A stretch of DNA of 64,000 nucleotides from Pseudomonas mendocina (GTDB taxonomy: Bacteria; Pseudomonadota; Gammaproteobacteria; Pseudomonadales; Pseudomonadaceae), in contig NZ_CP027657.1 of assembly GCF_003008615.1 (NCBI RefSeq), positions 5,084,001-5,148,000 on the forward strand, read 5' to 3'. Position numbers and translations under genes: made by a program. The stretch's first letter is position 1; the number at the start of each line of letters is the position of its first letter. The notes under the pieces were generated by a model that was not told the DNA's origin, made no database searches, and saw only the letters and a list, made by a program, of their open reading frames with translations. Below, piece after piece: positions 18,458 to 28,378 of this stretch.

Positions 18458-19731
18458 AGTCGAAAACCGCTTTCGCCTTTGGCATAGCGCCTGCCTTGCG
18501 AAGCACGGCGCTCGTCATGATGTTGGGAATGCATTCCGGGCAGGTTTTCGCTCAGGAGTTGGCTGATGCGGTGCGGGCTGGTTTGGCCATTCACCCCGAA
18601 GTACGCGCCGTCATGGCGGATAGGGAGCGGGCCAGCACCGAAGTGGAGATGGCCAGGAGCGGTTACCACCCCGCCCTGAGCCTCTCGGCTGGCCCCCAGG
18701 AGTTCAATTTCGGCGACGTGGTATACGACGCCACGGTGTCGCAGATGCTCTATGACTGGGGACGGGTCAGAAGCAAGGTCGACCGTGCCTCGGCCGCGCA
18801 CCAGCAGTTGTCGGAAAGTCTGCTGGTGACCCGTGACGATGCCGCGCTGGACATCATCGAGACTTACTTCGATGCCCTGCTTGCAGAGCGTCGCCTGGAG
18901 GCAGTTCGCCTGCACCTGAACGATCTCGACGACATCCTGCGCATGACCGAAGCCCGGGGCCAGGACGGTTACTCCGATCGCAGCGAGGTGGATCGTGCGC
19001 ATCTCGAGATGACCCGGGCGCGCGAGCAACTGGCAATGGAAAAAGGCAGCTTGCAGGAAGCCCGCAACCAGTACCGCGTGCTGGTCGGCACCGACCCGCA
19101 GGAACTCAGCGAACCAAGACCGATGTCGATGGCACGCTACCTGGCAGCCAGCGACCTGTCGCGCATCATCACCCAGTCCCCGCTCTATCAGCGCAGCGTG
19201 CAGGACACCGCGCAAGCCGAAGCCGAGCTGCGGGAAACCAGGGCCGCCCTCCTCCCACAGCTGAATCTAGAGGCTACCGCCTTGCGCCGGGAAATCGGTG
19301 GCCAGCTGGAGAACGACTCCATGATAGCCCTGCGCCTGCGCATGGATACGCTGCAGGGCCTGTCCAATTTCCAGCGCCCGACCGCCGCCCAGCAGCGCCT
19401 GGAGTCGGCGCAGTGGAGCCAGGACTCCATGCAGCGCGATATCAGTCGCAAGCTGCGCAACCTGTTCGACACCGAGGAAACCCTGCGCTGGCGTGAGGAG
19501 TCGCTGCGCCAACAGGTTGGTGAGTCGGATCAAGTTAGCGCCCTCTACCGCGAGCAGTTCGAGGTAGGCCGGCGCGACATCATCGACCTGCTCAACGTCC
19601 AGCGCGAACGTTTCGAAGCCGTGCGCCAGCTGGAAACCCTGCGCATCGAGCGCCTGCGTATTGAATACCGTGCAGCAGCCCAGATCGGCCTGCTGGGCGC
19701 ACTGCTGGAGAACCGCCTCAATGACGTCTGA
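18454..19731 (+). CDS. TolC-family outer-membrane factor of the adhesin type I secretion system
   Basis: A 425-residue outer-membrane efflux protein: signal peptide ending VFAQE, long helical repeats (ADRERASTEVEMARSGYHPALSLS; LYREQFEVGRRDIIDLLNVQRERFEA) and the usual internal duplication. It forms the outer-membrane channel through which the adhesin leaves, and is equivalent in role to LapE. It is translationally coupled to the adhesin (4-base overlap) and to the ABC exporter (11-base overlap), so its dedicated role is strongly implied by context. Confidence 0.92.
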   Translation: MKSKTAFAFGIAPALRSTALVMMLGMHSGQVFAQELADAVRAGLAIHPEVRAVMADRERASTEVEMARSGYHPALSLSAGPQEFNFGDVVYDATVSQMLYDWGRVRSKVDRASAAHQQLSESLLVTRDDAALDIIETYFDALLAERRLEAVRLHLNDLDDILRMTEARGQDGYSDRSEVDRAHLEMTRAREQLAMEKGSLQEARNQYRVLVGTDPQELSEPRPMSMARYLAASDLSRIITQSPLYQRSVQDTAQAEAELRETRAALLPQLNLEATALRREIGGQLENDSMIALRLRMDTLQGLSNFQRPTAAQQRLESAQWSQDSMQRDISRKLRNLFDTEETLRWREESLRQQVGESDQVSALYREQFEVGRRDIIDLLNVQRERFEAVRQLETLRIERLRIEYRAAAQIGLLGALLENRLNDV

Positions 19732-21883
19732 CGCTCGTTCGCCCAGGCAGAGCAGAGATCATTTGCGCGATGGCCTGGTACTGCTTTGTCGGGAACTCGG
19801 CCATCCGCTCAGCGAGAACGAGCTTATCGATGGCCTGCCCATGGAACAGGGACGCCTTCCTCTGCGCCTGGCACCCCGCGCCCTACGCCGCGCGGACATC
19901 AATGCCCGCGTCGAAACCGGCCAGTTGCTGCGCGATCTGAAAGGTTACCTGCTTCCAGCCTTGCTACTGCTCAACGATGGCCGCAGCGCCTTGCTGGTGG
20001 GTGTGCAGGACGAGCAAGCCGACCTGCTCCTGCCGCAAAGTGGTGGTGGCCACGAACGCATCGCGCTGGACGTGCTGGAACCCATGTTCAGCGGTGTCGT
20101 GGTATTCGCCAAACCTCGCTATCGTGATGACGGCAGGGCTGGCGACCTGGCTCAGGGGCAGCAGGAACACTGGTTCTTCGGCGCAATCAAGCAGATGCGC
20201 CGCTCCTACCTGGAGGTGGCCATCGCTGCCATGGTCGCCAATCTTCTGGCCATCGCTTCGGCCCTGTTCGCCATGCAGGTCTATGACCGCGTGGTGCCCA
20301 ACTCAGCCTTCGACACTCTGTGGATATTGGCCACCGGCGTGGCACTGGCCATCCTTCTGGAAAGCGTGCTGCGCGTACTGCGCGGCCATCTGCTCACCAG
20401 CATGGGCAAGCGCATCGACCTGCGCCTGTCGACCTTGCTGTTCGAGCGTGCCCTGCAGACCCGCCTGGCTGCCAAGCCGGCATCGGTTGGCGCATTCAGC
20501 TCGCAGATTCGCGAATTCGAGTCGGTGCGCGAGTTCTTCACTGCTTCCAGCGCAGCGGTAATCAGCGACCTGCCGTTCGTGGTGATCTTCCTGCTGATCA
20601 TCGCGGTAATTGGTGGCCATCTGGTCTGGGTGCCCGTCATCGCCGTGCTGCTGATGCTCCTCCCTGCCCTGTTCGCCCAAGGCCACCTCGCTCAGCTGTC
20701 GCGGCAGAACCTGCGCGAGGGCGCAGTGAAGAACGGCATCCTGCTGGAATCCATCGAACACCTGGAAACCGTCAAGGCCGCGCGCGCCGAGGGTCGCTGC
20801 CTGAAACTCTGGGAAAACCTCACGGCCCAACTGGCGGGCAGCTCGGTAAAGACCCACAACCTGACCTCGGCCCTGAGCTATGGCGTCAGCCTGGTACAGC
20901 AGATGTGCTATGTCGGCGTGGTGGTGTTCGGTGTCTATCGCATCAGTGACGGCCTGCTCACCATAGGTGCCCTGATTGCCTGCTCGATCCTCTCTTCTCG
21001 CGCCATCGCGCCATTGTCGCAGAGCGCCTCGCTGCTCGGTCGCTGGCAGCACACCAAAGTCGCTCTGGAAGGGCTCGATCAGATGATGAGTGGGCCGGTC
21101 GAGCGCACGGCTGGCCGCAGTTATGTCCGCAAACCCCGGCTGGCAGGCGATTACAAGGCTCAGGCACTGACCCTGGCGCACGGTGAAGGCCCGACGGTCG
21201 TCGATATTCAGGCATTGCACATACGTGCGGGTGAGCGTGTTGCCCTGCTCGGCGGTAACGGTGCAGGGAAATCCAGTTTGTTGCGTCTTTTCGCCGGTCT
21301 TGCCGACTCGAGTTCCGGTCGACTGCTGCTCGACGATGTGGGTATCGAGCAGATCGACCCCAGCGACCGCCGACAGAACATCGGCTATCTGCCGCAAGAC
21401 GTTGCGCTGCTCTATGGCACCCTGCGTGAGAACCTCAACCTGGAGAATGCCGACCTGAGCGATGACGACCTGTTCGAGGCGCTCGACGGCGTAGGCCTCG
21501 GTGAATGGGTGCGTAACCATTCGCTGGGGCTGGACATGCCGGTCCAGGGCAATGCCAGCCCCTCCGGTGGGCAGCGCCAGGCAATCGGTCTGGCCCGCGT
21601 GCTGCTGCAGGATCCACCGGTCGTGCTGCTCGACGAACCCACCGCGGCCTTCGACCAGACCAGTGAGAAACACGTGCTCGAATACCTGCGCGACTGGCTG
21701 CACGGCAGAACCCTGGTGCTGGTGACCCACAAGAAGAGCATGCTCGAGCTGGTCGAGCGAGCCATCGTCATGCGCCACGGTCGGGTGATCATGGACGGTT
21801 CGCTGGATCAGGTGGTGCAGGACAATCGCGTGCAGCCGCCACAGGATGTCGCAGACGCCAGGGAGGCCATCCATGGCATCTGA
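19721..21883 (+). CDS. Type I secretion ABC transporter (permease-ATPase, LapB-like)
   Basis: A 720-residue inner-membrane exporter. The first ~140 residues form a C39-like domain without an obvious catalytic Cys, used for substrate docking in adhesin/RTX systems. The membrane domain spans about 160-440. The ATPase has Walker A GGNGAGKSS, signature SPSGGQRQ, Walker B VVLLDEP and a switch His in LVTHKK. The start MTSDAR at 19721 overlaps the TolC-like stop by 11 bases; an earlier in-frame ATG lies inside that gene and is not used. It energises export of the RTX adhesin. Confidence 0.93.
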   Translation: MTSDARSPRQSRDHLRDGLVLLCRELGHPLSENELIDGLPMEQGRLPLRLAPRALRRADINARVETGQLLRDLKGYLLPALLLLNDGRSALLVGVQDEQADLLLPQSGGGHERIALDVLEPMFSGVVVFAKPRYRDDGRAGDLAQGQQEHWFFGAIKQMRRSYLEVAIAAMVANLLAIASALFAMQVYDRVVPNSAFDTLWILATGVALAILLESVLRVLRGHLLTSMGKRIDLRLSTLLFERALQTRLAAKPASVGAFSSQIREFESVREFFTASSAAVISDLPFVVIFLLIIAVIGGHLVWVPVIAVLLMLLPALFAQGHLAQLSRQNLREGAVKNGILLESIEHLETVKAARAEGRCLKLWENLTAQLAGSSVKTHNLTSALSYGVSLVQQMCYVGVVVFGVYRISDGLLTIGALIACSILSSRAIAPLSQSASLLGRWQHTKVALEGLDQMMSGPVERTAGRSYVRKPRLAGDYKAQALTLAHGEGPTVVDIQALHIRAGERVALLGGNGAGKSSLLRLFAGLADSSSGRLLLDDVGIEQIDPSDRRQNIGYLPQDVALLYGTLRENLNLENADLSDDDLFEALDGVGLGEWVRNHSLGLDMPVQGNASPSGGQRQAIGLARVLLQDPPVVLLDEPTAAFDQTSEKHVLEYLRDWLHGRTLVLVTHKKSMLELVERAIVMRHGRVIMDGSLDQVVQDNRVQPPQDVADAREAIHGI

Positions 21884-23051
21884 CGAGCGCCTGCGCCGCG
21901 CACTGGAAGACCCGTTGCTCAGCGCCACCCATCCAGTGTTCCGTCCGCTGATGTGGACGATCCTGTTCACCGTCGGTGCCTTCATCGCCTGGGCCATCTG
22001 GGCCGAACTGGACGAGGTCACCCGTGGCGATGGCCGCGTGGTGCCATTCAGCCGTATCCAGAAGATTCAGAGCCTGGAAGGCGGCATCCTCGACCGTCTG
22101 CTGGTCGGCGAAGGCGATATGGTGCGCGCCGGTCAGCCGGTGGTGCGCCTGGACGAAACGCGTTTTCGCACCTCCTACCAGGAGACGGTCAACCAGGCCC
22201 AGGCCCTACGCGCGACCATCGCTCGCCTGGATGCCGAAGTTCTTGACCATGACAGCATCGGCTTCCCGGCCGGCATCGCGGCAGACAGCGCCCTCGCCCG
22301 CTCGGAACAGGAGCTTTTTCGCTCACGCCGCGCCAAGCTCGAAGACAGCGTGCGTTCGCTCAATCAGCAGATTGGCCTGGCCCAGCGCCAGTTGAACCTG
22401 GTCGAGCCACTGGTAGCCAAGCGCGCGGTGAGCCAGATGGAGGCACTCAAGCTCGGCCAGGAAATCGCCGGGCTACGTGGCAAGCTCACCGAAGTGAAAA
22501 CCGCCTATTTTCAGGACGCCTATACCGAGCGAGCCAACAAACAGGCCGAGCTCAGCGCTCTGGAGCCGATCATCCTGCAGCGCGAGGATCAGTTACAGCG
22601 CACCGAGATCCTCTCGCCGGTCAATGGCCGGGTGAATACCGTGCTGATCAATACCCGTGGCGGCGTGATCCAGCCTGGAGAGCCGATCATGGAGGTAATC
22701 CCGGTGGAGGATCGCTTGCTGATCGAGGCCAAGATCAAGCCACGGGACGTCGCCTTCCTGGTGCCAGGGATGCCAGCCAAGGTCAAGATCACGGCCTACG
22801 ACTACAGCATCTACGGCTACCTCAACGGCACTCTGGAACAGATCAGCGCCGACACCATTTCCGAGGATACGCTGCAGGGCAAGGAGTTCTATTACGCGGT
22901 ACTCATCAAGACCGATGGCAGCCAGCTGATGCGCGGCGGCGAGGCGCTACCCATCATTCCTGGAATGGTCGCCGAGGTGGACATCCTGTCCGGCAAACGC
23001 AGCGTGATGAACTACCTGTTGCGCCCCCTGGTGAAAGCGCAGTTGTACTGA
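21873..23051 (+). CDS. HlyD-family periplasmic adaptor of the type I secretion system (LapC-like)
   Basis: A 392-residue membrane-fusion protein: one N-terminal membrane helix (about 28-48), lipoyl-like halves (GGILDRLLVGEGDMVRAGQPVVRLD; ILSPVNGRVNTVLI), a coiled-coil hairpin (residues 100-240) and a C-terminal beta domain (PGMPAKVKITAYDYSIYG). It bridges the ABC exporter to the outer-membrane factor. The start MASDER at 21873 follows GGGAGG and overlaps the exporter stop by 11 bases. It is the last gene of the adhesin operon; the next gene is convergent. Confidence 0.93.
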   Translation: MASDERLRRALEDPLLSATHPVFRPLMWTILFTVGAFIAWAIWAELDEVTRGDGRVVPFSRIQKIQSLEGGILDRLLVGEGDMVRAGQPVVRLDETRFRTSYQETVNQAQALRATIARLDAEVLDHDSIGFPAGIAADSALARSEQELFRSRRAKLEDSVRSLNQQIGLAQRQLNLVEPLVAKRAVSQMEALKLGQEIAGLRGKLTEVKTAYFQDAYTERANKQAELSALEPIILQREDQLQRTEILSPVNGRVNTVLINTRGGVIQPGEPIMEVIPVEDRLLIEAKIKPRDVAFLVPGMPAKVKITAYDYSIYGYLNGTLEQISADTISEDTLQGKEFYYAVLIKTDGSQLMRGGEALPIIPGMVAEVDILSGKRSVMNYLLRPLVKAQLY

Positions 23052-23086
23052 CTAAGGCACTTGCAACCGCTGCTTGGGCTGGCCAG

Positions 23087-24031
23087 TCAGTCGTTGTGCT
23101 GGCTACCCGAAAAGAACGCCCGCACATTGGCGAAGGCTTCGCCAAAGTAGGCTTCATAGCTGTGCCGCTCGACGTAACCCAGGTGCGGCGTGCAGAGCAC
23201 GCGCGGGTGCGTGAGCAGCGGATGGTTTGCGTGCAGAATCGGCTCCTGCTCGAATACATCCAGCGCTGCCTGGCCTGGCCGGCCACGATCCAGGGCCGCG
23301 AGCAACGCGCCGGGGGCGATCAGCTCGGCGCGGCTGCTGTTGACCAGCAAGGCATCGGGTTTCATTCGCGCCAGATCCGCGGCCGTTACGCAATGCTGCG
23401 TTGCCGGCACCAGACGCAGGTGCAGGGTCAGTACGTCGGCCTGCTCGAAGAACGCTTCACGCGATGCAGCGGCTTCATGTCCATCGGCCACGGCAGCCTG
23501 ACGGGATGTCTCGCTGCCCCAGACCAGTACGTGCATATCGAAGGCCCTCGCATAACGCGCCAGACGCTGGCCGATCTTGCCATAGCCCCAGATGCCCAGG
23601 GTCTGGCCATACAGGCGCTGCCCGAGGTTGACCTGCCACTGTCCGGCATACAGCCCGTTCATGGCCTCACGCAACTGGCGCCTGGCATTGAGGATCAGCG
23701 CCCAGGTCAGCTCCGCTGCCGCGATGGGCGAACCGGTGCCTTCGGCAACCGTCACGCCACGCTCGCGGCAGGCCTGCAGATCGATATGCGGCCCTGCCCG
23801 TCCGGTCTGGCTGAGCAGCTTAAGCTTGGGTAAACGCTGCAACAGCGCGGCGTCGATGCGCGTGCGCTCGCGCGTCAGCACCAGCGCATCGGCATCGGCA
23901 AAGCGTTCGGCGAGCACCTCCGGATCGCTGACGTGGTCGTGATACACCTGCACATCGAAGCCTTCGAGCAACTGGAAACACTCCAGTGACTGTACGACCC
24001 GTTGGTAGTCTTCCGGTATCACGACACGCAT
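23087..24031 (-). CDS. D-2-hydroxyacid dehydrogenase (NAD-dependent)
   Basis: A 314-residue member of the D-isomer-specific 2-hydroxyacid dehydrogenase family. The nucleotide-binding motif is GYGKIG (about residue 150), the catalytic Arg lies in NSSRAELI, Glu in FEQEP, and His in TPHLGY. Substrate is not predictable from sequence. It is the last gene of the PrpF-porin-TctCBA cluster, 24 bases after tctA, with its own good ribosome site (AAAGGAG), so it probably processes the imported hydroxy- or keto-acid. Confidence 0.88.
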   Translation of the reverse strand: MRVVIPEDYQRVVQSLECFQLLEGFDVQVYHDHVSDPEVLAERFADADALVLTRERTRIDAALLQRLPKLKLLSQTGRAGPHIDLQACRERGVTVAEGTGSPIAAAELTWALILNARRQLREAMNGLYAGQWQVNLGQRLYGQTLGIWGYGKIGQRLARYARAFDMHVLVWGSETSRQAAVADGHEAAASREAFFEQADVLTLHLRLVPATQHCVTAADLARMKPDALLVNSSRAELIAPGALLAALDRGRPGQAALDVFEQEPILHANHPLLTHPRVLCTPHLGYVERHSYEAYFGEAFANVRAFFSGSQHND

Positions 24032-24055
24032 CTAGGAACGCTCCTTTGCAATGGA

Positions 24056-25570
24056 TCAGGCCATGCTGGATGCACGGGCCTGCTGGCGACGTGCACGCCA
24101 GGCGCGCCAGAACGGCAACGCGATCATCACGCCAACCAAGGCCCACACACCCCAGGTGATCGGGCTGGCGAACAGTATCCCGATTTCGCCGTTGGACAGC
24201 GACAGGGCACGGCGCAAATTCTGCTCCATCAGCCCGCCAAGGATGAAGCCCAGCAGGATGGCCGAGAGCGGGAAATCCATCTTGCGCAGCACGTAACCGA
24301 AGATGCCGATGACGATCATCAGGAACAGGTCGAAGGTGGTCGCGTGTACCGCGTAGACACCAATGGCCGTGATGATCGCGACCGCGGGCACCAGCGCCCA
24401 GTACGGCACGGAGAGGATCTTGGTGAAGATCTTGATCATCGGCACGTTCATCACGATCAACATCAGGTTGGCGACGAACAGCGAGGCGATCAGGCCCCAG
24501 ACGATGTCCGGCTGGTTCTGGAACAGCAGCGGACCGGGTGTGATGTTGTACAGCGTCAGCGCACCAAGCATCACCGCAGTGGTACCGGAGCCCGGCACAC
24601 CGAGGGTCAGCATCGGCACCATGGAGCCACAGGCCGAGGCACTGTTGGCGGTTTCCGGCGCAGCCAGGCCACGCAGATCGCCTTTACCGAAGGTGTTGTC
24701 CTTCACCGCCATGCGTTTCTCGGACATGTAGGCCACGGCACTGGCCAGCGTCGCCCCGGCGCCTGGCAGGATGCCGAGGACGAAACCGAGCAGACCGCTG
24801 CGCAGGTTGGTACCCAGAACGAAGGCGCCTTCCTTGAGGTTGAACAGCATGCGGCCGCTGGCCTTGATGGCCTTCTGACCCTGATGGGTTCGCTCCAGCA
24901 AGACCAGGATTTCGCTGATCGAGAACAGACCGAGCACCAGCACCACGAACTGGATGCCATCGGCCAGGCCGAGGCTACCGAAGGTGAAGCGATACACGCC
25001 GCTGTTGGAGTCGATGCCGACGCAAGACAGCAACAGGCCGATCAGCGCCGCAACGGCGGTCTTCAGCGGCTTGTTGCCCGCCATGCCGGCCAGGCAGGTG
25101 ATGGCGAACACCATGAGCACGAAATACTCGGCCGGACCGAAGGCCACTGCCCATTTCGCCAACAAGGGTGCGAACAGCACGACACCGATGGTGGAAATCA
25201 GGCCGCCGATGAACGAGCTCCAGGCAGACAACGACAGCGCAACGCCCGCCTGGCCGCTACGTGCCAGCGGATAGCCGTCGAGGGTGGTCATCACCGCCGA
25301 GGCTTCGCCCGGGATGTTCAGCAGAATCGAGGAAATACGGCCGCCGTATTCGCAACCCAGGTAAACGGCAGCAAGAAGAATCAGGGCGCTTTCCGGCGGT
25401 AACCCGAGGGCGAACGCGACCGGAATGAGCAAGGCCACGCCGTTGATCGGGCCCAGGCCTGGCAGCAGGCCAACCACGGTGCCGATCAGGGTGCCGCACA
25501 GGGCTGTGACCAGGTTGTAGGGCGTCAGGGCGACACCGAAGCCCTGACTGAGATAACCGAGAGTATCCAT
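24056..25570 (-). CDS. tctA: Tripartite tricarboxylate transporter permease TctA
   Basis: A 504-residue, ~12-helix inner-membrane permease with the family hallmark GTVVGLLPGLGPINGVALLIP near the N-terminus and a second Gly/Pro-rich repeat (GILPGAGATLASAVAYMSEKR). With TctB and the periplasmic receptor TctC it imports citrate-like or related carboxylates using the ion gradient. The start at 25570 lies 3 bases after the tctB stop and has GGAGA upstream. Confidence 0.93.
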   Translation of the reverse strand: MDTLGYLSQGFGVALTPYNLVTALCGTLIGTVVGLLPGLGPINGVALLIPVAFALGLPPESALILLAAVYLGCEYGGRISSILLNIPGEASAVMTTLDGYPLARSGQAGVALSLSAWSSFIGGLISTIGVVLFAPLLAKWAVAFGPAEYFVLMVFAITCLAGMAGNKPLKTAVAALIGLLLSCVGIDSNSGVYRFTFGSLGLADGIQFVVLVLGLFSISEILVLLERTHQGQKAIKASGRMLFNLKEGAFVLGTNLRSGLLGFVLGILPGAGATLASAVAYMSEKRMAVKDNTFGKGDLRGLAAPETANSASACGSMVPMLTLGVPGSGTTAVMLGALTLYNITPGPLLFQNQPDIVWGLIASLFVANLMLIVMNVPMIKIFTKILSVPYWALVPAVAIITAIGVYAVHATTFDLFLMIVIGIFGYVLRKMDFPLSAILLGFILGGLMEQNLRRALSLSNGEIGILFASPITWGVWALVGVMIALPFWRAWRARRQQARASSMA

Positions 25571-25573
25571 GAA

Positions 25574-26026
25574 TCAGTTCTCCAGGGACGAGAGGATGCC
25601 GAGCGGCAGAGGAACGTCGAGCGCCTTGTCGAACAGCAGGTACAGGCCGATGGCCAGAACCGTGCCGCTGATCAGGCTTTGTGGCCAGCGGCCGCCATAA
25701 AGGCGCCCCATCCCGATACCGAACATCACGCTGGAGAGAATGAAACCGAGGGTTTCGAACAAAGCAGCATAGAGCCCCATCATCACCAGGCAGATGGTGA
25801 CCTTGACCAGCACATCGCGGGTCATCGGCGGCTCTTCGCCGTGCGGCTCGGTAGCAGGCTTGAACAGCAGCTGTACGGCACCTGCCGCGATCAGCAGAAG
25901 CAGCAGCAACGGAAACGCCTTGGGGCCGACTGGTTCATAGGAAAAGGGAGCGCTGTATCCCCAGGCAGCTATCGCCAGGACACAGCAAAGCAGCAGGGTG
26001 ACACCTGCGAAAATACGATCTTGCAT
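25574..26026 (-). CDS. tctB: Tripartite tricarboxylate transporter small subunit TctB
   Basis: A 150-residue, four-helix membrane protein starting MQDRIFAGVTLL, with a GPKAFPLLLLLLI motif typical of TctB and a cytoplasmic loop after helix 2. The start at 26026 is supported by GGAG; the longer open frame upstream would overlap the intergenic gap with no ribosome site. It sits between tctC (46 bases upstream) and tctA. Confidence 0.9.
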   Translation of the reverse strand: MQDRIFAGVTLLLCCVLAIAAWGYSAPFSYEPVGPKAFPLLLLLLIAAGAVQLLFKPATEPHGEEPPMTRDVLVKVTICLVMMGLYAALFETLGFILSSVMFGIGMGRLYGGRWPQSLISGTVLAIGLYLLFDKALDVPLPLGILSSLEN

Positions 26027-26072
26027 AGTGGGCTCCGCGAGAAAGCGCCGCCCGGGGGCGGCGCCATAGGCA

Positions 26073-27053
26073 TCATTCAACCAGGCCGAACTCGCGTCCC
26101 AGCTGCCGGTACTCTTCTACCTGGACTTTCACCAGATCATCGAGCTCCTTGCCATCGACATGGAACGGCAGCACATCGCGATCAGCCAGATAGCTCTGGA
26201 ACTCTTCTGAGGCACTGAGCTTGGCGAAACGCTCACGCCACCAGGCGACGTCTTCAGCCTTCACTTCAGGCCCGACGAAGTAGCCACGGATCAACGGCCA
26301 GAGAATTTCATAGCCTTGTTCACGTGCAGTGGGGATCGAAGACAGCTCGCCAGTCAGGCGCTCTTCGCTGAATACCGCCAGCGTATGAATGTTGTTGCCT
26401 TGCTGCGCGCGAATCTCGCTGGCACTGCCGGTCACCAGATCCACATGCCCGCCCATCAGCGCCATGTAGTGCTCGGAGCCCCCTTCGAAGGCGGCATAAC
26501 GCAGGTCACGCGGATCAAGGCCAGCCGCACGCGCCAACAGGGCGATCTTCATCCAACCCTGACCACCGATGCTGCCGCCACCGCCGACGGTGATGCTCTT
26601 GGGGTCTTTCTTCAGGGCTTGCACGACATCGTCGAGTGTCTTGTAAGGCGAGTCGCCACGCACGGCCAGGGTGCCGTAGTCGGTGCCGACGGTGGCCAGC
26701 CATTGCACGGCGTTTTCATCGAAGCGGCCGTATTTGCCGAGTGCCAGGTTCAGCAGCGAGGCGCCGGAAAACGCCACCAGGGTGCCCGGTTCGGCGCGGC
26801 GGTTGGCAGCGATGGAGTTATAGGCAATGGCACCGATGCCGCCCGGCATGTAGGTCACGCGAATCGGCGAATTGATCAGGTTCTCGTCCTTGAAACCGAC
26901 CTGCGCCAGCTTGCAGGTCAGGTCGAAACCACCACCAGGCTTGCTCGGGGCGATGCATTCAGGACGATGCGGCTCACCAGCGACAGCAGAGGTGCTGCCG
27001 ATGAGCAAGGCCAGGGTTAACGGCAGAATCTTGCGGAGGGTAAGAGTGGACAT
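26073..27053 (-). CDS. tctC: Tripartite tricarboxylate transporter substrate-binding protein TctC
   Basis: A 326-residue periplasmic receptor: signal peptide (MSTLTLRKILPLTLALLIGS to SAVAG) and the Bug/TctC fold (ECIAPSKPGGGFDLTCKL, YMPGGIGAIAYN, GGGGSIGGQGW). It delivers the carboxylate to TctAB. The sequence AATAAAAG just before the start overlaps the ribosome site and is one mismatch from the AANAANAA Crc/Hfq target, which would fit catabolite repression of uptake. Confidence 0.92.
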   Translation of the reverse strand: MSTLTLRKILPLTLALLIGSTSAVAGEPHRPECIAPSKPGGGFDLTCKLAQVGFKDENLINSPIRVTYMPGGIGAIAYNSIAANRRAEPGTLVAFSGASLLNLALGKYGRFDENAVQWLATVGTDYGTLAVRGDSPYKTLDDVVQALKKDPKSITVGGGGSIGGQGWMKIALLARAAGLDPRDLRYAAFEGGSEHYMALMGGHVDLVTGSASEIRAQQGNNIHTLAVFSEERLTGELSSIPTAREQGYEILWPLIRGYFVGPEVKAEDVAWWRERFAKLSASEEFQSYLADRDVLPFHVDGKELDDLVKVQVEEYRQLGREFGLVE

Positions 27054-27088
27054 GCTTGTTCCTTTTATTGGAGTTGTCAGGAAAGGCG

Positions 27089-28345
27089 TTACCAGATCGG
27101 TACGATGTAACTGAGGATCAGACGGTTCTCATCCAGATCGCGGACGAAGCTCGAACGGTAGGTCGCGTTGCGCCAGGTGACCGTGAGGTTCTTCAGGGCG
27201 CCATCGCCGAAGGTGTAGGCAATATCGGTGTTGCGCTCCCACTCGCGGCCTTCACCGGATGCCAGGTCGACCTGATCGCCACGCACGTAGCGGGTCATGA
27301 ACTTAAGGCCGGGTACCCCGACAGTGGCGAAGTCGAAGTCATAACGCAGTTGCCAGGAGCGTTCGTCAGGCCCGGCGAAATCATTGATCTGCAGGAAGTT
27401 GGTCAAGTACGGCGTGGCGCCATCGACATAGGTGAATGCGTCGTCACCATGCATTTTCTGGTAAGCCAGGCCCAGCGCATGACCAGCGAGGCTGTAGGTG
27501 AACATCGCATTGATGACCTGATTGTCGATCTTGCCGGCACGCTCCTGCCCGGTCTCGGCGTTGTTGAAGTAGCGCAGGTCGCTCTTCAGCTTGCCCGGCC
27601 CCAGTGCCAGGGTGTGCTGCATGCCGAGGAAATGCTGGCGGTACACGTCGTCCAGCTCGGCGTAGTGATAACTGGCCAGCCATTGCGGAGTGATCGCGTA
27701 GTCCACGCCGCCGAAGCGCAGCTCGTCGCTTTCCGGGCTACCGCCGAAACGGCCGTTCTTGTTGTTCAGCGCGAGCTTTTCCGAACCGGAAACATCGCGA
27801 TGCACGACGCGGTTGATCTCACCCAGAGTGAACGTGGCGCGCTCGAGATCCTTGCTCTGCAGTTGCCAGCCCTCGAACACCTGAGGCAGCAGGCGTGCGT
27901 TGCTGTATTGCAGGTAAGGCATCTTCGGCAGCAAGGTGCCGACGCGCAGTTGGCTCTCGGCAAAGCGCACCTTGCCGGTCACGCCAAGCTTGCTGTAGTC
28001 ATCCTCGGCGCGATTGCGGCTATCGCGTGGCAGCAGATCGGTGCCGCTACGATCGGGCGAGGAATCGAGTTTGATGCCCAGCATGCCGATGGCATCGACA
28101 CCAAAACCGACCGTACCCTGGGTAAAACCGGATTCAAGGTTGAGGATGAAGCCCTGGGCCCACTCCTCTCGCTTGTTCTGCCCGGCATTCTCCCGAAAGT
28201 CGCGGTTGAGGTAGAAGTTGCGCAGCTCCAGGCTGGCCTTGCTGTCTTCGATAAAGCCTGCAGCAGTGGCGCCAGCACCAGGCAGTGCAAGGACGGACAT
28301 GCCCAGGACGGAGCAGCTCAGGGATTTCTTTCTTGTCATTATCAT
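27089..28345 (-). CDS. OprD-family outer-membrane porin (cluster porin)
   Basis: A 418-residue substrate-specific porin: signal peptide, then FIEDSKASLELRNFYLNRDF and the ESGFTQGTVGFGVDAIGMLG signature, alternating beta-strands, and a C-terminal strand ending in Trp (SYIVPIW). It probably admits the same carboxylate that TctCBA imports, by analogy with OpdH in P. aeruginosa. It starts 33 bases after the PrpF-like gene; starts at 28345 and 28339 are both possible. A paralogue lies at 30885. Confidence 0.92.
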   Translation of the reverse strand: MIMTRKKSLSCSVLGMSVLALPGAGATAAGFIEDSKASLELRNFYLNRDFRENAGQNKREEWAQGFILNLESGFTQGTVGFGVDAIGMLGIKLDSSPDRSGTDLLPRDSRNRAEDDYSKLGVTGKVRFAESQLRVGTLLPKMPYLQYSNARLLPQVFEGWQLQSKDLERATFTLGEINRVVHRDVSGSEKLALNNKNGRFGGSPESDELRFGGVDYAITPQWLASYHYAELDDVYRQHFLGMQHTLALGPGKLKSDLRYFNNAETGQERAGKIDNQVINAMFTYSLAGHALGLAYQKMHGDDAFTYVDGATPYLTNFLQINDFAGPDERSWQLRYDFDFATVGVPGLKFMTRYVRGDQVDLASGEGREWERNTDIAYTFGDGALKNLTVTWRNATYRSSFVRDLDENRLILSYIVPIW

Positions 28346-28378
28346 GAACCCTACGGGTGTGGTTGTGGTGAAACGAAA

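Noticed and set aside
24002..25402. 466-codon plus-strand open frame opposite tctA
   Set aside because: His/Gln-rich shadow of a membrane protein gene.
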